The position numbers and the translations under genes are program-made. Under the pieces are notes generated by a model. The model did not search any database and was not told the origin of the DNA. It saw nothing but the letters and a program-made list of their open reading frames with translations. Positions 17,727 through 27,020 of a DNA stretch of 64,000 nucleotides are shown piece after piece (position 1 is the first letter of the stretch; each line of letters starts with the position of its first letter). The stretch comes from Roseococcus microcysteis. Lineage in GTDB: Bacteria; Pseudomonadota; Alphaproteobacteria; Acetobacterales; Acetobacteraceae. The stretch spans positions 1,798,001 to 1,862,000 of the forward strand of contig NZ_CP061718.1 of NCBI RefSeq assembly GCF_014764365.1. Reading direction: 5' to 3'.

Positions 17727-18985
17727 GATCCCCTCATTTCTGCTGAGCGAACATGCCGTTGAATTCGGCTGCGTTTGAGAGGGCTTTGGCAAAGGCCTGG
17801 ATCAGCGGCGCGAGCCTGTGCTCGGGCATGTTCGGGATCAGTTCGTAGAGCATGCAGCCCTGGCGGAACAGCGAATGGCTTCGGGTCTTCGATGTGTTTG
17901 ACTTGAGTTGGCGGTCCATCCCCAGGCTCTCTCCGACGGTGCCGAGCAGCGTCAGCAGCGCCATGGCGAAGGCGCTGACCAGCAGCAACCGGTCCCGTCG
18001 CATGGGCTCACCGACACGCGTCGCCGACAGCCCCATGCCGAAGCGCAGGTCCTTGGTGTCGCGGAACTGCGGCTCGATGGTCCAGCGCCGGGCATAGTGG
18101 TTGACCAGCATGGCCGCCGTCGCCTCGGGGTCGCTGGCCGCCAGGCACCAAGGCTCCTTCATGCCCCTGGCATGCACGCACACCACCGCACCCACCGGCT
18201 GGCCCTGCGCGGTCACCCGCGCATCGCGCAGCTTGCGGGCGCGGCCGCCCTTGCCCACCCACTCGGCCGCGGGCCGGGTCTCGCCGGCGGCATCGGTGAC
18301 GTGGATGTTGCCGCGGAAGCGGATGACGTAGCCGAAGCCCAACTCGGCCAGGAACGCGAACAGCTTTTGGTCGCCGAAGCCGCGGTCGGCCAGGATCGTC
18401 GCCCGGCAGTCCGGCGGCAGCGTCTCGGCCAGGCGACGCAGGCAGGCGTCCTCATAGTCGTTGCGCCGGTCGGCCAGTTCCTCCTTCCAGACGGAAAGCC
18501 AGATCAGCGGGGCCGCCCGGCCATGGCCGGTGACCAAGCTCAGCACCAGGGTCGACTGGCCGTCATGGGCAAACTCGGTCCAGTCCATTGCCACCAGGAT
18601 GTCGGGACGGGGGCCCACCTGCTGCGGCACCCAACGGGCGAAGCTGTCCCACACGTCGATGCCGGCGTTGCTCATCAGCCGGTCGACCTGCTTGACCGCG
18701 TGCTTGGTCGAAAGGCCTCGGGCCTGCGCCAGCGCCTGGCCGATCAGCGACACCGCGAGCGATGCGCCGGCCATCACGCCCAGCGTCGCGCCGGCCAGGG
18801 CATCAACCCGCTTGGCGTGCAGATCAGGCCCGTAGACGCCGCCAATGAAGGCACGGACATCCTCAAGCCGCCCACCTGTCCGACCCCGCTCCACCATGTC
18901 CATGCTCCAAACCGACCAAGCTTGGAACAGCTACAGAACCCCGCCGAATCGGCGCCAGAACCGCGTCACCGGAAATGAGGGATTC
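17727..18985. mobile_element. IS4-family insertion sequence interrupting apt
   Basis: About 1.26 kb with one transposase gene. The ends carry imperfect inverted repeats: 17727-17746 and the complement of 18966-18985 agree at 16 of 20 bases, sharing CCCTCATTTC. No clean target duplication was found. The 5-mer AGCGA occurs at both junctions (17724-17728 and 18994-18998), so the true borders may differ by up to about 10 bp. Confidence 0.75.
17734..18903 (-). CDS. IS4-family DDE transposase
   Basis: 389 residues, apparently intact. The catalytic triad segments are ILVAMDWTEF (first Asp), ATILADRGFGDQKLF (second Asp) and the YREK signature YARRWTIEPQFRDTKDLRFG containing the catalytic Glu. The stop codon lies inside the left inverted repeat. 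An intact frame suggests recent insertion. It is transcribed opposite to the interrupted apt gene. Confidence 0.9.
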   Translation of the reverse strand: MDMVERGRTGGRLEDVRAFIGGVYGPDLHAKRVDALAGATLGVMAGASLAVSLIGQALAQARGLSTKHAVKQVDRLMSNAGIDVWDSFARWVPQQVGPRPDILVAMDWTEFAHDGQSTLVLSLVTGHGRAAPLIWLSVWKEELADRRNDYEDACLRRLAETLPPDCRATILADRGFGDQKLFAFLAELGFGYVIRFRGNIHVTDAAGETRPAAEWVGKGGRARKLRDARVTAQGQPVGAVVCVHARGMKEPWCLAASDPEATAAMLVNHYARRWTIEPQFRDTKDLRFGMGLSATRVGEPMRRDRLLLVSAFAMALLTLLGTVGESLGMDRQLKSNTSKTRSHSLFRQGCMLYELIPNMPEHRLAPLIQAFAKALSNAAEFNGMFAQQK

Positions 18986-18990
18986 TTGCA

Positions 18991-19509
18991 GAGAGCGAAC
19001 TCAAGCGCCACATCCGTGGCATCCCGGATTTTCCCAAGCCCGGAATCCTCTTCTACGACATCTCGACCTTGCTCAGGAATGCGCAAGCCTGGAAGGCCGC
19101 CATGGCGGCCATGGCGGAGCGCATCACCCCGCACCGCCCCCAGGTGCTGGCTGGCATCGAGAGCCGCGGCTTCCTGCTGGCCGCCCCGCTGGCGCTCGAA
19201 CTCGGCCTCGGCTTCATCATGCTCCGCAAGCCGCGCAAGCTGCCGGGCGAAACGATCGGCCTGGACTACGCGCTGGAATACGGCACCGACCGGATCGAGA
19301 TGCAGGCCGACGCCATCACCCCCGGGCAGCGCGTGGTCCTGCTCGATGACCTGCTGGCCACCGGCGGCACCATGGCGGCGGGCGTGGCCCTGCTGCGCCA
19401 GGCCGGCGCCGAGGTGCCCGCCGTCGCCGCCATGCTGGAGCTGACCTTCCTTGGCGGAAGGAGGCGCCTCGATGTCCCCGTCGAAACCCTCCTCGCCTAC
19501 GACGAATAG
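18991..19509 (+). pseudogene. apt: Adenine phosphoribosyltransferase, start removed by the insertion sequence
   Basis: The body is intact: [19 protein letters not shown] near the N-terminus, and the PRPP-binding loop [18 protein letters not shown] near the C-terminus. About 172 codons remain, close to the usual length. In frame, the first upstream stop is TGA 18976, and no ATG, GTG or TTG occurs before the conserved N-terminus; the first conventional codon (TTG 19069) would delete about 26 conserved residues. Joining GTG 17712 to this frame at the shared AGCGA gives an N-terminus [13 protein letters not shown]. The enzyme converts adenine to AMP. Its end overlaps the LOV kinase start by 38 bp. 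Residual expression from a rare start cannot be excluded. Confidence 0.75.
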
Positions 19510-21550
19510 CGCCCCCCCGCGGGCTCCGGCCCCGCCGGAGATCCGCCGGGACGCGGGCGGCAACGCCTATCTGGACGGCAGTGGCAACGCCATCTCGGCC
19601 GCTGGGCTGGATGGCGTGCTGGCGCTCGCCATCGCGGCCGCGCCCACGGGCATCACTCTCGCCGACCCCTCCCTGCATGACTGCCCCATCGTCTTCATGA
19701 ACCCGGCCTTCGCGCAGATCACCGGCTACTCGGCCGAGGAGGTGCTGGGCCGCAACTGCCGCTTCCTCCAGGGCAAGTCCACCGAAGTCACGGCCGTGCG
19801 GGCGTTGCGCCGCGCCATCGCGGACCGCAAGCCCGTGACAGTGGAATTCACCAACCACCGCCGCGACGGCCGCCGCTTCACCAATGAGCTGCGCCTCTCG
19901 CCCGTCTTTGACGCGGCGGGCACGCTGCTGGCCTTCGTGGGCATCCAGCACGATGTCACCGCCCGCAAGCGCGCCGAGAAGGAGGCCGCCAAGGCCCGCC
20001 GCGCCGCCGAACGCGCCAGCCAGGAAAAGAGCGACTTCCTGGCCTTCACCAGCCACGAGGTCCGCACGCCGCTGCATGGCGTCATGGGCACGCTCTCCCT
20101 GCTGCTGGACACGCCGCTCGACGCCGAGCAGCGCGCCTATGCCGAGACCGCGCGCCGCTGCGGCGCCACCCTGCTGCAGACCGTGAACGAGCTGCTGGAC
20201 CTGTCGCGCATCGAGGCCGGCAAGCTCGACATCCACCCCGCCCCCTTCAGCCTGGCCGACATCGTGAAGGATGTGCTGGACCTGCTGGCCCCGGCGGCGG
20301 CCGAGAAGGGCATCGAGCTGTCGGCCAGCCTGGACCACCTGCTGCCCGCGCAGCTGGTCGGCGATGCCATGCGCATCCGCCAAGTGCTGATGAACCTGGC
20401 GGACAACGCGGTGAAGTTCACCCATCGCGGCAGCGTGGAGCTGCGCTTGGCCGCCCTGCCCGAAGGCCATGTGGGCTTCGCCGTGACCGACACCGGCATC
20501 GGCATCCCGCCCAAGCTGCGCCAGAAGCTGTTCACCCGCTTCACCCAGATCGGCGCGGGGGGCGATCAGCCGGGATCGGGCCTGGGGCTCGCCATCTGCC
20601 AGCGGCTGGTGTCGCTGATGGGCGGACAGATCGCGGTGGACAGCACGCCCGGCCGCGGCAGCACCTTCTTCTTCGACCTGCCCCTGCCGCCCGTGCCGGC
20701 CTCGGGCGCACCGCCCAGCCGCCTCGCCCCCCGGCGCGAGGTGGCCACGCCGCCCAGCCTGGCCCATGGGCGCATCCTGCTGGCCGAGGATGGCAAGGCC
20801 AACCAGCTGGTCGCCGTCGCGATCCTGCGCAAGGCCGGCTACACGGTGGAGCTGGCACGCGACGGGGCCGAGGCCGCCGCCTGCGCCGAATCCGGCGATT
20901 ACGACCTGATCCTGATGGATCTGCGCATGCCGCTGATGGATGGCTATGCCGCCACCCGTGCCATCCGCGCCATCCGTGGCCCGCGCGGCCGGGTGCCCAT
21001 CATCGCCATGACCGCCAGCGTGATGCCCGACGATGCCGAGCGCTGCCTGGAGGTCGGCATGGATGGCCACCTGCCCAAGCCGCTGGACCGGCTGGAATTG
21101 CTGCGGGCGGTGGAGCGCGTCATCGCAAGCCGCCCCCGCCGCCCCCTGCCGGCCATGGCCGAGCCCGGGCCGCAGATCCAGGCCCCGCTGCTGGACCGCG
21201 AGACGCTGGAGGAATTGCGCGCCGCAGTGGGGCCGGGCCGTCTGCCCCGCCTCATCAGCGTCTTCGCCGCCGAAACCAAGGACCGCGTGCGCCGCATGCA
21301 CGGGCTGACGGACCCCGCCCGGGTGGAGGATGAGGCGCACAGCCTCAAGGCCTCGGCCGCCACCTTCGGCGCCATCGCCCTGCGCGATGCGGCACGCGAC
21401 CTGGAAGAAGCATGTCGCCGGGCCGACCAGCCCGCCTGGCGCCAGATCCTGGACATCCTGCCCGGCCTCGCGGAGCGCAGCATCGCCGCCTTCCCGATGG
21501 CGCGGGGCGAAGGCCGGGGGCGGATTTCGGAAGAGGGCGGCGCGGAGTAG
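19472..21550 (+). CDS. LOV-domain hybrid histidine kinase (LOV-HisKA-HATPase-REC-HPt)
   Basis: About 692 residues in one polypeptide. A LOV domain (about 55-165) carries the flavin-cysteine motif GRNCRFLQG (Cys near 96) and FVGIQHDVT. HisKA has [12 protein letters not shown] (His near 195). The ATPase domain has [17 protein letters not shown] and GSGLGLAI. The receiver domain has the phospho-acceptor Asp near 483 in [13 protein letters not shown] and the KP lysine. A C-terminal HPt has [12 protein letters not shown] (His near 623). This is a complete phosphorelay probably driven by blue light through FMN-cysteinyl adduct formation. No membrane segment is seen, so it is cytosolic. ATG 19472 has GGAGG about 8 nt upstream. 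Its output partner is not in the neighbourhood. Confidence 0.92.
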   Translation: MSPSKPSSPTTNSAPPRAPAPPEIRRDAGGNAYLDGSGNAISAAGLDGVLALAIAAAPTGITLADPSLHDCPIVFMNPAFAQITGYSAEEVLGRNCRFLQGKSTEVTAVRALRRAIADRKPVTVEFTNHRRDGRRFTNELRLSPVFDAAGTLLAFVGIQHDVTARKRAEKEAAKARRAAERASQEKSDFLAFTSHEVRTPLHGVMGTLSLLLDTPLDAEQRAYAETARRCGATLLQTVNELLDLSRIEAGKLDIHPAPFSLADIVKDVLDLLAPAAAEKGIELSASLDHLLPAQLVGDAMRIRQVLMNLADNAVKFTHRGSVELRLAALPEGHVGFAVTDTGIGIPPKLRQKLFTRFTQIGAGGDQPGSGLGLAICQRLVSLMGGQIAVDSTPGRGSTFFFDLPLPPVPASGAPPSRLAPRREVATPPSLAHGRILLAEDGKANQLVAVAILRKAGYTVELARDGAEAAACAESGDYDLILMDLRMPLMDGYAATRAIRAIRGPRGRVPIIAMTASVMPDDAERCLEVGMDGHLPKPLDRLELLRAVERVIASRPRRPLPAMAEPGPQIQAPLLDRETLEELRAAVGPGRLPRLISVFAAETKDRVRRMHGLTDPARVEDEAHSLKASAATFGAIALRDAARDLEEACRRADQPAWRQILDILPGLAERSIAAFPMARGEGRGRISEEGGAE

Positions 21551-21555
21551 GGCTG

Positions 21556-21933
21556 CTACCCGCGCCCCGCCATGGCCCGCAGCCGCGCCGCGAGGGCCTC
21601 CAGCTCTTCCAGCGCCTCCACCACGCCGGGCACCTCGGGCGCCGACGGGGCTTCAGGCTCGCCCTCGGCCAGCAGGCGCTGCACGCCCTTGATCGTGTAG
21701 CCCTCGGTGTAGAGCAGGCCCGAGATGCGCCGCAGCAAAGCGAGATCCTCCGGCCGGTAGTAGCGCCGGCCCCCGCCCCGCTTGAGCGGCTTGAGCTGGG
21801 GGAATTTGGTTTCCCAGAAGCGCAGCACATGCTGCGGCACGTTGAGCTGTTCTGAAGCCTCGCTGATGGTGCGGAAGGCCTGCGCGGATTTGCGGGGCCG
21901 CGCACGGGAATCGGGTTCGGCGGTCTCGCTCAT
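21556..21933 (-). CDS. MerR-family transcriptional regulator
   Basis: 125 residues. The winged helix-turn-helix reads [20 protein letters not shown], followed by [20 protein letters not shown] and a short C-terminal coiled coil; no metal-binding cysteines are present. It overlaps ihfA by 4 bp (ATGA), the normal alphaproteobacterial pairing. The ligand is unknown. Confidence 0.9.
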   Translation of the reverse strand: MSETAEPDSRARPRKSAQAFRTISEASEQLNVPQHVLRFWETKFPQLKPLKRGGGRRYYRPEDLALLRRISGLLYTEGYTIKGVQRLLAEGEPEAPSAPEVPGVVEALEELEALAARLRAMAGRG

Positions 21934-22244
21934 GTTCGGGCGGTCTCGCGCGGGACGGGCGTGCCATTGATGCGCGCCTTGAGCACCTGGCTCGGCCGGA
22001 AGGTCAGCACGCGGCGGGGGAGGATGGGCACCTCCACCCCGGTCTTGGGGTTGCGGCCGATGCGCTGGCCCTTCTCGCGCAGCAGGAAGGTGCCGAAGCC
22101 CGAGATCTTCACCGTCTCGCCCGATTCCAGCGTGGAAGAGATGCGCTCCAGCACGGCTTCCAGCAGGTCGGCGGATTCATGCCGCGACAGACCCACCTCG
22201 GCATAGATGGCTTCCGCCAGCCCGGCCCGCGTCAAGGTTTCCAT
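21930..22244 (-). CDS. ihfA: Integration host factor subunit alpha
   Basis: 104 residues. [20 protein letters not shown] at the start, then [19 protein letters not shown] and the DNA-inserting arm [14 protein letters not shown] with its proline. It bends DNA as a heterodimer with IhfB. ATG 22244 is chosen as it gives the usual N-terminus; upstream in-frame sequence is not conserved in type. Coupled to the merR gene. Confidence 0.95.
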   Translation of the reverse strand: METLTRAGLAEAIYAEVGLSRHESADLLEAVLERISSTLESGETVKISGFGTFLLREKGQRIGRNPKTGVEVPILPRRVLTFRPSQVLKARINGTPVPRETART

Positions 22245-22358
22245 GGTGCCCCACCCACAAGTGCCTGTCCTTGAAACAAAGCCAGGACTGGGCGGGCGCG
22301 TCAATCCGTTTCGCAATAACGCAGCATTGTTCAGCCCCCGCAAATTTACGCAAGGGCA

Positions 22359-23312
22359 TCAGAAGCGGACCAGCGCCGCGCCCCAGGTCAGCCCGCCGCC
22401 GATGGCCTCCAGCAGCACCATGTCGCCGGGGCGGATGCGCCCCTCGCCCACGGCCTCCGCCAGCGCCAGCGGCACCGAGGCGGCGGAGGTGTTGGCGTGG
22501 CGGTCCACCGTGACCACCACGCGCTCCGGTGGCAGGCCGAGCTTCTTTCCCATCGCCTCGATGATGCGGATGTTGGCCTGGTGCGGGACCAGCCAATCCA
22601 CCTCGGCGCGGGTCAGGCCATTGGCGGCCAGCGCTTCCTCCACCACGGAGGCCAGCTTCGTGACGGCGTGCTTGAACACCTCGCGCCCCGCCATCCGCAG
22701 GGGCCCGCCCGTGCCCTCGACATAGAGGATGTCCGAATGCCGCCCATCGGCGTGCAGATGGGTGGAGAGGATGCCGCGTTCGTCCGCGCGGTCTTCGGCA
22801 CGGAGGAACACCGCGCCCGCGCCATCGCCGAACAGCACGCAGGTGCCGCGGTCCGTCCAGTCCATGATGCGCGAATAGACCTCGGCGCCGATGACCAGCG
22901 CGCTGCGCGCCTGGCCCGCGCGCAGCATCGCATCGGCGATGGAGAGCGCGTAGATGAAGCCGGTGCAGGCCGCCGAGACGTCGAAGGCGAAGCCGCCCTC
23001 CATGCCCAGCTCGCGCTGGATATGCGCGGCGGTGGAGGGGAAGGCGTTGTCGGGCGTGGCCGTGGCCACGATCACCATGTCCACCTCGGCGGCGGTCGCA
23101 CCCGCCTGGGCCAGCGCCCGGCGCGCGGCCTCGGCGCCGAGGCTGGTGCAGGTCTCACCCGGCCCCGCGATGTGACGGCGGGTGATGCCGCTGCGCTCGC
23201 GAATCCATTCATCGCTGGTGTCGAGGCCGTGGCGCGCGGCCAGGGCCGCATTGTCCAGCACTTGCGCGGGCAGGCAGCCGCCGCACCCCAGGATCACGGA
23301 ACGAAGGGGCAT
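22359..23312 (-). CDS. fabH: Beta-ketoacyl-ACP synthase III
   Basis: 317 residues. The catalytic Cys is in VSAACTGFIYALS near residue 113, His in WLVPHQANIRIIEA near 243, and Asn in DRHANTSAASVPLAL near 274. It condenses acetyl-CoA with malonyl-ACP to start fatty-acid synthesis. It starts 9 bp after plsX and ends 114 bp before the ihfA start. Confidence 0.96.
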   Translation of the reverse strand: MPLRSVILGCGGCLPAQVLDNAALAARHGLDTSDEWIRERSGITRRHIAGPGETCTSLGAEAARRALAQAGATAAEVDMVIVATATPDNAFPSTAAHIQRELGMEGGFAFDVSAACTGFIYALSIADAMLRAGQARSALVIGAEVYSRIMDWTDRGTCVLFGDGAGAVFLRAEDRADERGILSTHLHADGRHSDILYVEGTGGPLRMAGREVFKHAVTKLASVVEEALAANGLTRAEVDWLVPHQANIRIIEAMGKKLGLPPERVVVTVDRHANTSAASVPLALAEAVGEGRIRPGDMVLLEAIGGGLTWGAALVRF

Positions 23313-23321
23313 GTTGGCGTA

Positions 23322-24395
23322 TCAGTCCTGCCGGGCGACGAGGGGGGGTGTCTCAGGGGCGAGGCGCGAGAGGCTCTCGCGGATCTGCTGGGTGAAGCCA
23401 TGCGTCACCATGTCCATGGCGACGTCCACGGCATGGGCGAAACCCTTGGCATCCGTGCCGCCATGGGACTTCACCACGACGCCGTTGAGGCCGAGCAGGA
23501 TGGCGCCGTTGTAGCGGCGCGGGTCCATCCATTCGCGCAGGCGTTCCAGCGCGGGCCGGGCCAGCAGGTAGCCCAGGCGCGCGGGAATGGAGGAGGTGAA
23601 GACCTGTTTCAGCAGCCCGCCCATCAGCTTCAGCGCGCCCTCGCCGGTCTTGAGCGCGACATTGCCGGTGAAGCCGTCCATCACCACCACGTCCACCGTG
23701 CCGGCCGCGATGTCATGGCCCTCGATGAAGCCGTGGAAGTTCAGGCCCGTGCTGCCGCCGCGCAGCACCTCGGCCGCCTGGCGCACGCGCTCATCGCCCT
23801 TCAGCTCCTCGCTGCCGACATTCATCAGGCCGATGGAGGGGGCGGGCAGGCCCAGCACCGCGCGGGCGAAGGCATCGCCCATGATGGCGAATTCGACCAG
23901 ATTACGCGCGTCGCATTGCACATTGGCGCCGAGGTCGAGCATGACCACGTCGCCACGCGAGGAAGGCGCGATGGCCGCCAGCGCCGGCCGCCCGATCTCG
24001 GGCATGGTCTTCACGACGATCTTGGCGAGCGCCATCAGCGCGCCGGTGTTCCCGGCGGAGACGACGCCCGCGGCCTCACCGGCCGCGACGGCGTCAATGG
24101 CCAGCCGCATGGAGGAGTTCCGGCCCTGGCGCAGCGCCTGGGTCGGCTTCATGTCGCCCGGAATGGCGTCCGGCGCGTGGCGGATGGCGCAGAGCTTCGC
24201 CGCCCCCGGCCGCGTGGCCAGCAGCGGCGTCAGCTTCGCCTCGTCGCCCACCACCAGGAAACGGGCCTGCGGGTGACGTTCCGCGGCCAGTTCCAGCCCG
24301 TCCAGGACGGATTGCGGGGCGTGGTCCCCACCCATCGCGTCAATGGCGAGGGAGAAACGCCGGAGGCTCCCCTCAGCGGGTGTGGCCACATTCAC
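23322..24395 (-). CDS. plsX: Phosphate acyltransferase PlsX
   Basis: 357 residues. Diagnostic segments are LAIDAMGGDHAPQSVLDGL at the start, VVSAGNTGALMALAKIVV, MLDLGANVQCDARNLVEFA and VVMDGFTGNVALKTGEG. It makes acyl-phosphate from acyl-ACP for phospholipid synthesis. It sits in the conserved rpmF-plsX-fabH-ihfA order. Confidence 0.96.
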   Translation of the reverse strand: MNVATPAEGSLRRFSLAIDAMGGDHAPQSVLDGLELAAERHPQARFLVVGDEAKLTPLLATRPGAAKLCAIRHAPDAIPGDMKPTQALRQGRNSSMRLAIDAVAAGEAAGVVSAGNTGALMALAKIVVKTMPEIGRPALAAIAPSSRGDVVMLDLGANVQCDARNLVEFAIMGDAFARAVLGLPAPSIGLMNVGSEELKGDERVRQAAEVLRGGSTGLNFHGFIEGHDIAAGTVDVVVMDGFTGNVALKTGEGALKLMGGLLKQVFTSSIPARLGYLLARPALERLREWMDPRRYNGAILLGLNGVVVKSHGGTDAKGFAHAVDVAMDMVTHGFTQQIRESLSRLAPETPPLVARQD

Positions 24396-24421
24396 CGCAG
24401 CTGGGTCCCGCGCCGCCGGCC

Positions 24422-24625
24422 TCAGATGTTGACGACGGACTTGGACCCATCGCCGGCCGCGACGACCTCGCGCCCGTCATAATGGCCGCAGGAAGGGCAC
24501 ACATGGTGGGGCCGCTTCACTTCGCCGCAGTTCGAGCACTCCACATGCGCCTCCTTCGCCACGGCGTGGTGGCTGCGCCGCATGCCACGGCGAGAGGGAG
24601 ACACCTTCTTCTTAGGGACGGCCAT
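24422..24625 (-). CDS. rpmF: 50S ribosomal protein L32
   Basis: 67 residues. [20 protein letters not shown] at the start and a zinc ribbon [20 protein letters not shown]. The zinc-binding type of bL32 is retained. ATG 24625 is the conserved start. 26 bp upstream of plsX. Confidence 0.97.
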   Translation of the reverse strand: MAVPKKKVSPSRRGMRRSHHAVAKEAHVECSNCGEVKRPHHVCPSCGHYDGREVVAAGDGSKSVVNI

Positions 24626-24747
24626 CGAGCCAGCCTTTCCAATGCATAAAGGATACCGGGGCGGTGGAAGGCCCAAGCGGGTTCGCCGTTGCGGCTGCAA
24701 CGGGCGGGAGCCGGGGCGAATAGCACCTGCCGTGCCTCACGCGCAAC

Positions 24748-25242
24748 CTACCCCGGTCGTTTCAGCCTTGCCAGCATCGCGAAGGGGCCATGCGCGTCGC
24801 CCGCCCCAGGGTCGTCGGGGCGCTGGGCATCGGGGGCGCGGGGATAGGGGTCGAGCGCGAGCGAGAGCTGCTGCGCCACCGCCTCGCCCAGGTCCACCAC
24901 GCCGCCGGGGCCCTCGATGTCGTCGGGGTCGTCATCGCCGTCGCTGGGCTCCATGCCATCGGGCAGCAGGCGCCAGGCGATATCCTCCGCGATGGTCTGG
25001 CGCACGGGCTCCAGGCTGACCACGCATTCCTGCTCCACCTCGGCGGAGAGGCGGCCCCGGACGGCGATGCGGCCCTCCTCCGCCGGGCGGAGATCCAGCT
25101 CGGCGGCCAGGGCATGCACGGCCAGGATGCCCATGCGGCGGGCCAGCGCCGCGCATTGCGCGGCATCGGCCACGAGGCGCAGGCGCTGCCCGCCCGCCGG
25201 CACATGGGCCAGCACCAGGGGGTGGGGGAATTCCGGCGTCAT
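24748..25242 (-). CDS. DUF177 (YceD-like) protein
   Basis: 164 residues. The family core is EQECVVSLEPVRQTIAEDI, followed by an acidic DGDDDPDDIEGPGGVVDLGE stretch and VAQQLSLALDPYPRAP. YceD proteins affect 23S rRNA accumulation in the bacteria studied. Placement before rpmF is conserved widely. It overlaps the upstream chaperone gene by 4 bp. Confidence 0.88.
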   Translation of the reverse strand: MTPEFPHPLVLAHVPAGGQRLRLVADAAQCAALARRMGILAVHALAAELDLRPAEEGRIAVRGRLSAEVEQECVVSLEPVRQTIAEDIAWRLLPDGMEPSDGDDDPDDIEGPGGVVDLGEAVAQQLSLALDPYPRAPDAQRPDDPGAGDAHGPFAMLARLKRPG

Positions 25243-25769
25243 GCGAAGCGCGCCTGGCCGGCGGCGAAGCCCTCGAAGCCCTGGCCTTCCAGCGTCGCGG
25301 CCATGGCCTGGGCGCGGGCGGCCAGCGCCGCCGCCGAACCCTCGGGCGGCGGCTGGCCGGCCCAGACATTGCGCGCGATGGCCGCCTCAAGCCCCGCCAT
25401 GTCCTCGGCGTCGAGCGCCGTGGCATAGACCTGGGCGCGACCGTGGAAGCCCTCCCACAGGAACTTCACCCGCTTGCCCACGCCCAGATCACCCACGCCC
25501 ATCTCGCGCATGGTCACGTCCATGTCGGAGAACATCGCGTCGAACACCGACTGCGCGAGTTCCTGCGCGGGCTTGTCCGCGAAGCGGCGCAGCCGGCGGA
25601 TCAGCACGGCCACATGCAGGCTGATCAGCTCGAAGCGGCCGGCGGTCGTGTCGGGCACGCCCAGCGTCGCGTAATATTCAGGCTGGCGGGCCGCGGCGAC
25701 GGCGGCGCCATACAGCTCGAATCCCATGCGTTCATAGGGGCGGCGGCGGAGCAGGCCGAACAGGGCCAT
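25239..25769 (-). CDS. Ubiquinol-cytochrome c chaperone family protein
   Basis: About 176 residues. SLHVAVLIRRLRRF, AQELAQSVFDAMFSDMDVTM and REMGVGDLGVGKRVKFLWEG match the CBP3/UBCC family needed for assembly of the cytochrome bc1 complex. ATG 25769 (MALFGLLRRRPYER) is used; ATG 25781 is in frame, adding four residues. It is coupled to DUF177 through ATGA. Confidence 0.9.
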   Translation of the reverse strand: MALFGLLRRRPYERMGFELYGAAVAAARQPEYYATLGVPDTTAGRFELISLHVAVLIRRLRRFADKPAQELAQSVFDAMFSDMDVTMREMGVGDLGVGKRVKFLWEGFHGRAQVYATALDAEDMAGLEAAIARNVWAGQPPPEGSAAALAARAQAMAATLEGQGFEGFAAGQARFA

Positions 25770-25979
25770 GGGTCGGGGCATCCTCGGGTCAGGCGGGCGC
25801 GGGCTGCGCCAAAGGTCGTGGGCAGAGATTGTCGCGGGTGGGGCGCGTGGCAATAGCCCGCGCCGGCCGCGCGGCACAGCCCGGCCACAACATTCCCTGG
25901 CAGTGGCGGAGCCGCTTCTGGTATCGCGGCAGGGACGGCGCACCAACCAAGAGTGCCCGCGCCCAGGGAGAACGCCACC

Positions 25980-26960
25980 ATGGTCACACGCCGCCGCGCG
26001 GTGCTTGCCGCGTCCGCTTCCCTCTTCGCCCCCGCCCTCGTCCGCGCCCAGGCCGGCGGCGGATGGCGGCCCAGCCGGCCCATCCGCTGCATCGTGCCCT
26101 TCGCGGCCGGCGGCCCCACCGACATCCTGGCCCGGCTGCTGGCGGACCCCGTCTCGGCGGCCCTTGGCCAGCCCATGGCGGTGGAGAACCGATCGGGCGC
26201 GGGGGGCGCCATCGGCGCCGACCTCGTGGCCAAGGCGCCGCCGGACGGCCACATGGTCCTGGTGCATGACAGCGCGCACGCCGTGGCGCCGGCGCTGGTG
26301 GCGCGCCTGCCCTTCCACCCCGTGACCGACTTCACCGGGATCGGCGTGCTGGTCTTCGCGCCGCTGGCCCTGTCGGTCCATCCGAGCGTCCCGGCCCGCA
26401 ACCTGGAACAGATCGTGGCGCTGCTGAAGGCCAATCCCGGGCGCTACAACCTCGCCACCTCGGGGTTGGGCGGGCCCGTGCACATCGCGGCCGAGATCTT
26501 CCGCACCGCGGCCGATGTCTCCTTCGAGATGGTGCATTATCGCGGCGGCGCCCCGGCCGCGGCGGCGGTGGTCTCCGGCGAGGCGCACATGACCATCCTC
26601 AGCATCGCGGCCAGCCTCGAACAGGTGCGCGCCGGCACCATGCGCCCGCTGGTGCTGACCGTGGCCAACCGCAACCGGCTGATGCCCGATGTGCCGACCG
26701 CCGCCGAGGCCGGCCTGCCAGGCTTCTTCTTCGAGAACTGGCGCGCGGCCTTCGCCCCTGCCAACACGCCTGCCCCCATCCTCGCTTCGCTCAGCCAGGC
26801 CTTCCACGCGGGGCTGCGGGTCCATACCGAAAGGCTGCTGGGCTTCGGCGAGGAACCACGGCCGGGCTTCACGGAATCGGCCAGGGTCATGGAGTTCGTC
26901 CGCGCGGAGACCGAGCGCTACTCCTCCATCCTGCGCGCGGCGGGGGTGCGACCCGAGTGA
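25980..26960 (+). CDS. TctC/Bug-type tripartite tricarboxylate transporter substrate-binding protein
   Basis: 326 residues. A Tat-like signal (RRRAVLAASASLFAPALVRAQ region) is followed by the periplasmic binding fold: RPIRCIVPFAAGGPTDILAR near residue 35, VENRSGAGGAIGADLVAKAP, LATSGLGGPVHIAAEIF and MPDVPTAAEAGLPGF. Such proteins bind carboxylates or related small acids; the ligand is unknown. No TctA/TctB genes are adjacent, which is usual for this expanded family. GGGAG lies about 9 nt upstream of the ATG. It sits between the normally neighbouring UBCC and bamE genes. Confidence 0.9.
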   Translation: MVTRRRAVLAASASLFAPALVRAQAGGGWRPSRPIRCIVPFAAGGPTDILARLLADPVSAALGQPMAVENRSGAGGAIGADLVAKAPPDGHMVLVHDSAHAVAPALVARLPFHPVTDFTGIGVLVFAPLALSVHPSVPARNLEQIVALLKANPGRYNLATSGLGGPVHIAAEIFRTAADVSFEMVHYRGGAPAAAAVVSGEAHMTILSIAASLEQVRAGTMRPLVLTVANRNRLMPDVPTAAEAGLPGFFFENWRAAFAPANTPAPILASLSQAFHAGLRVHTERLLGFGEEPRPGFTESARVMEFVRAETERYSSILRAAGVRPE

Positions 26961-27020
26961 CGCCCTTGCAAGGCCGCCGCGCATTGACCGCGGCGGCAAG
27001 CTGTCGGTAGAGGTGGGGCC

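Noticed and set aside
17712-18998. Target-site duplication of the insertion sequence
   Set aside because: Only the 5-mer AGCGA is shared, and it does not sit symmetrically with the inverted repeats, so no duplication is claimed.
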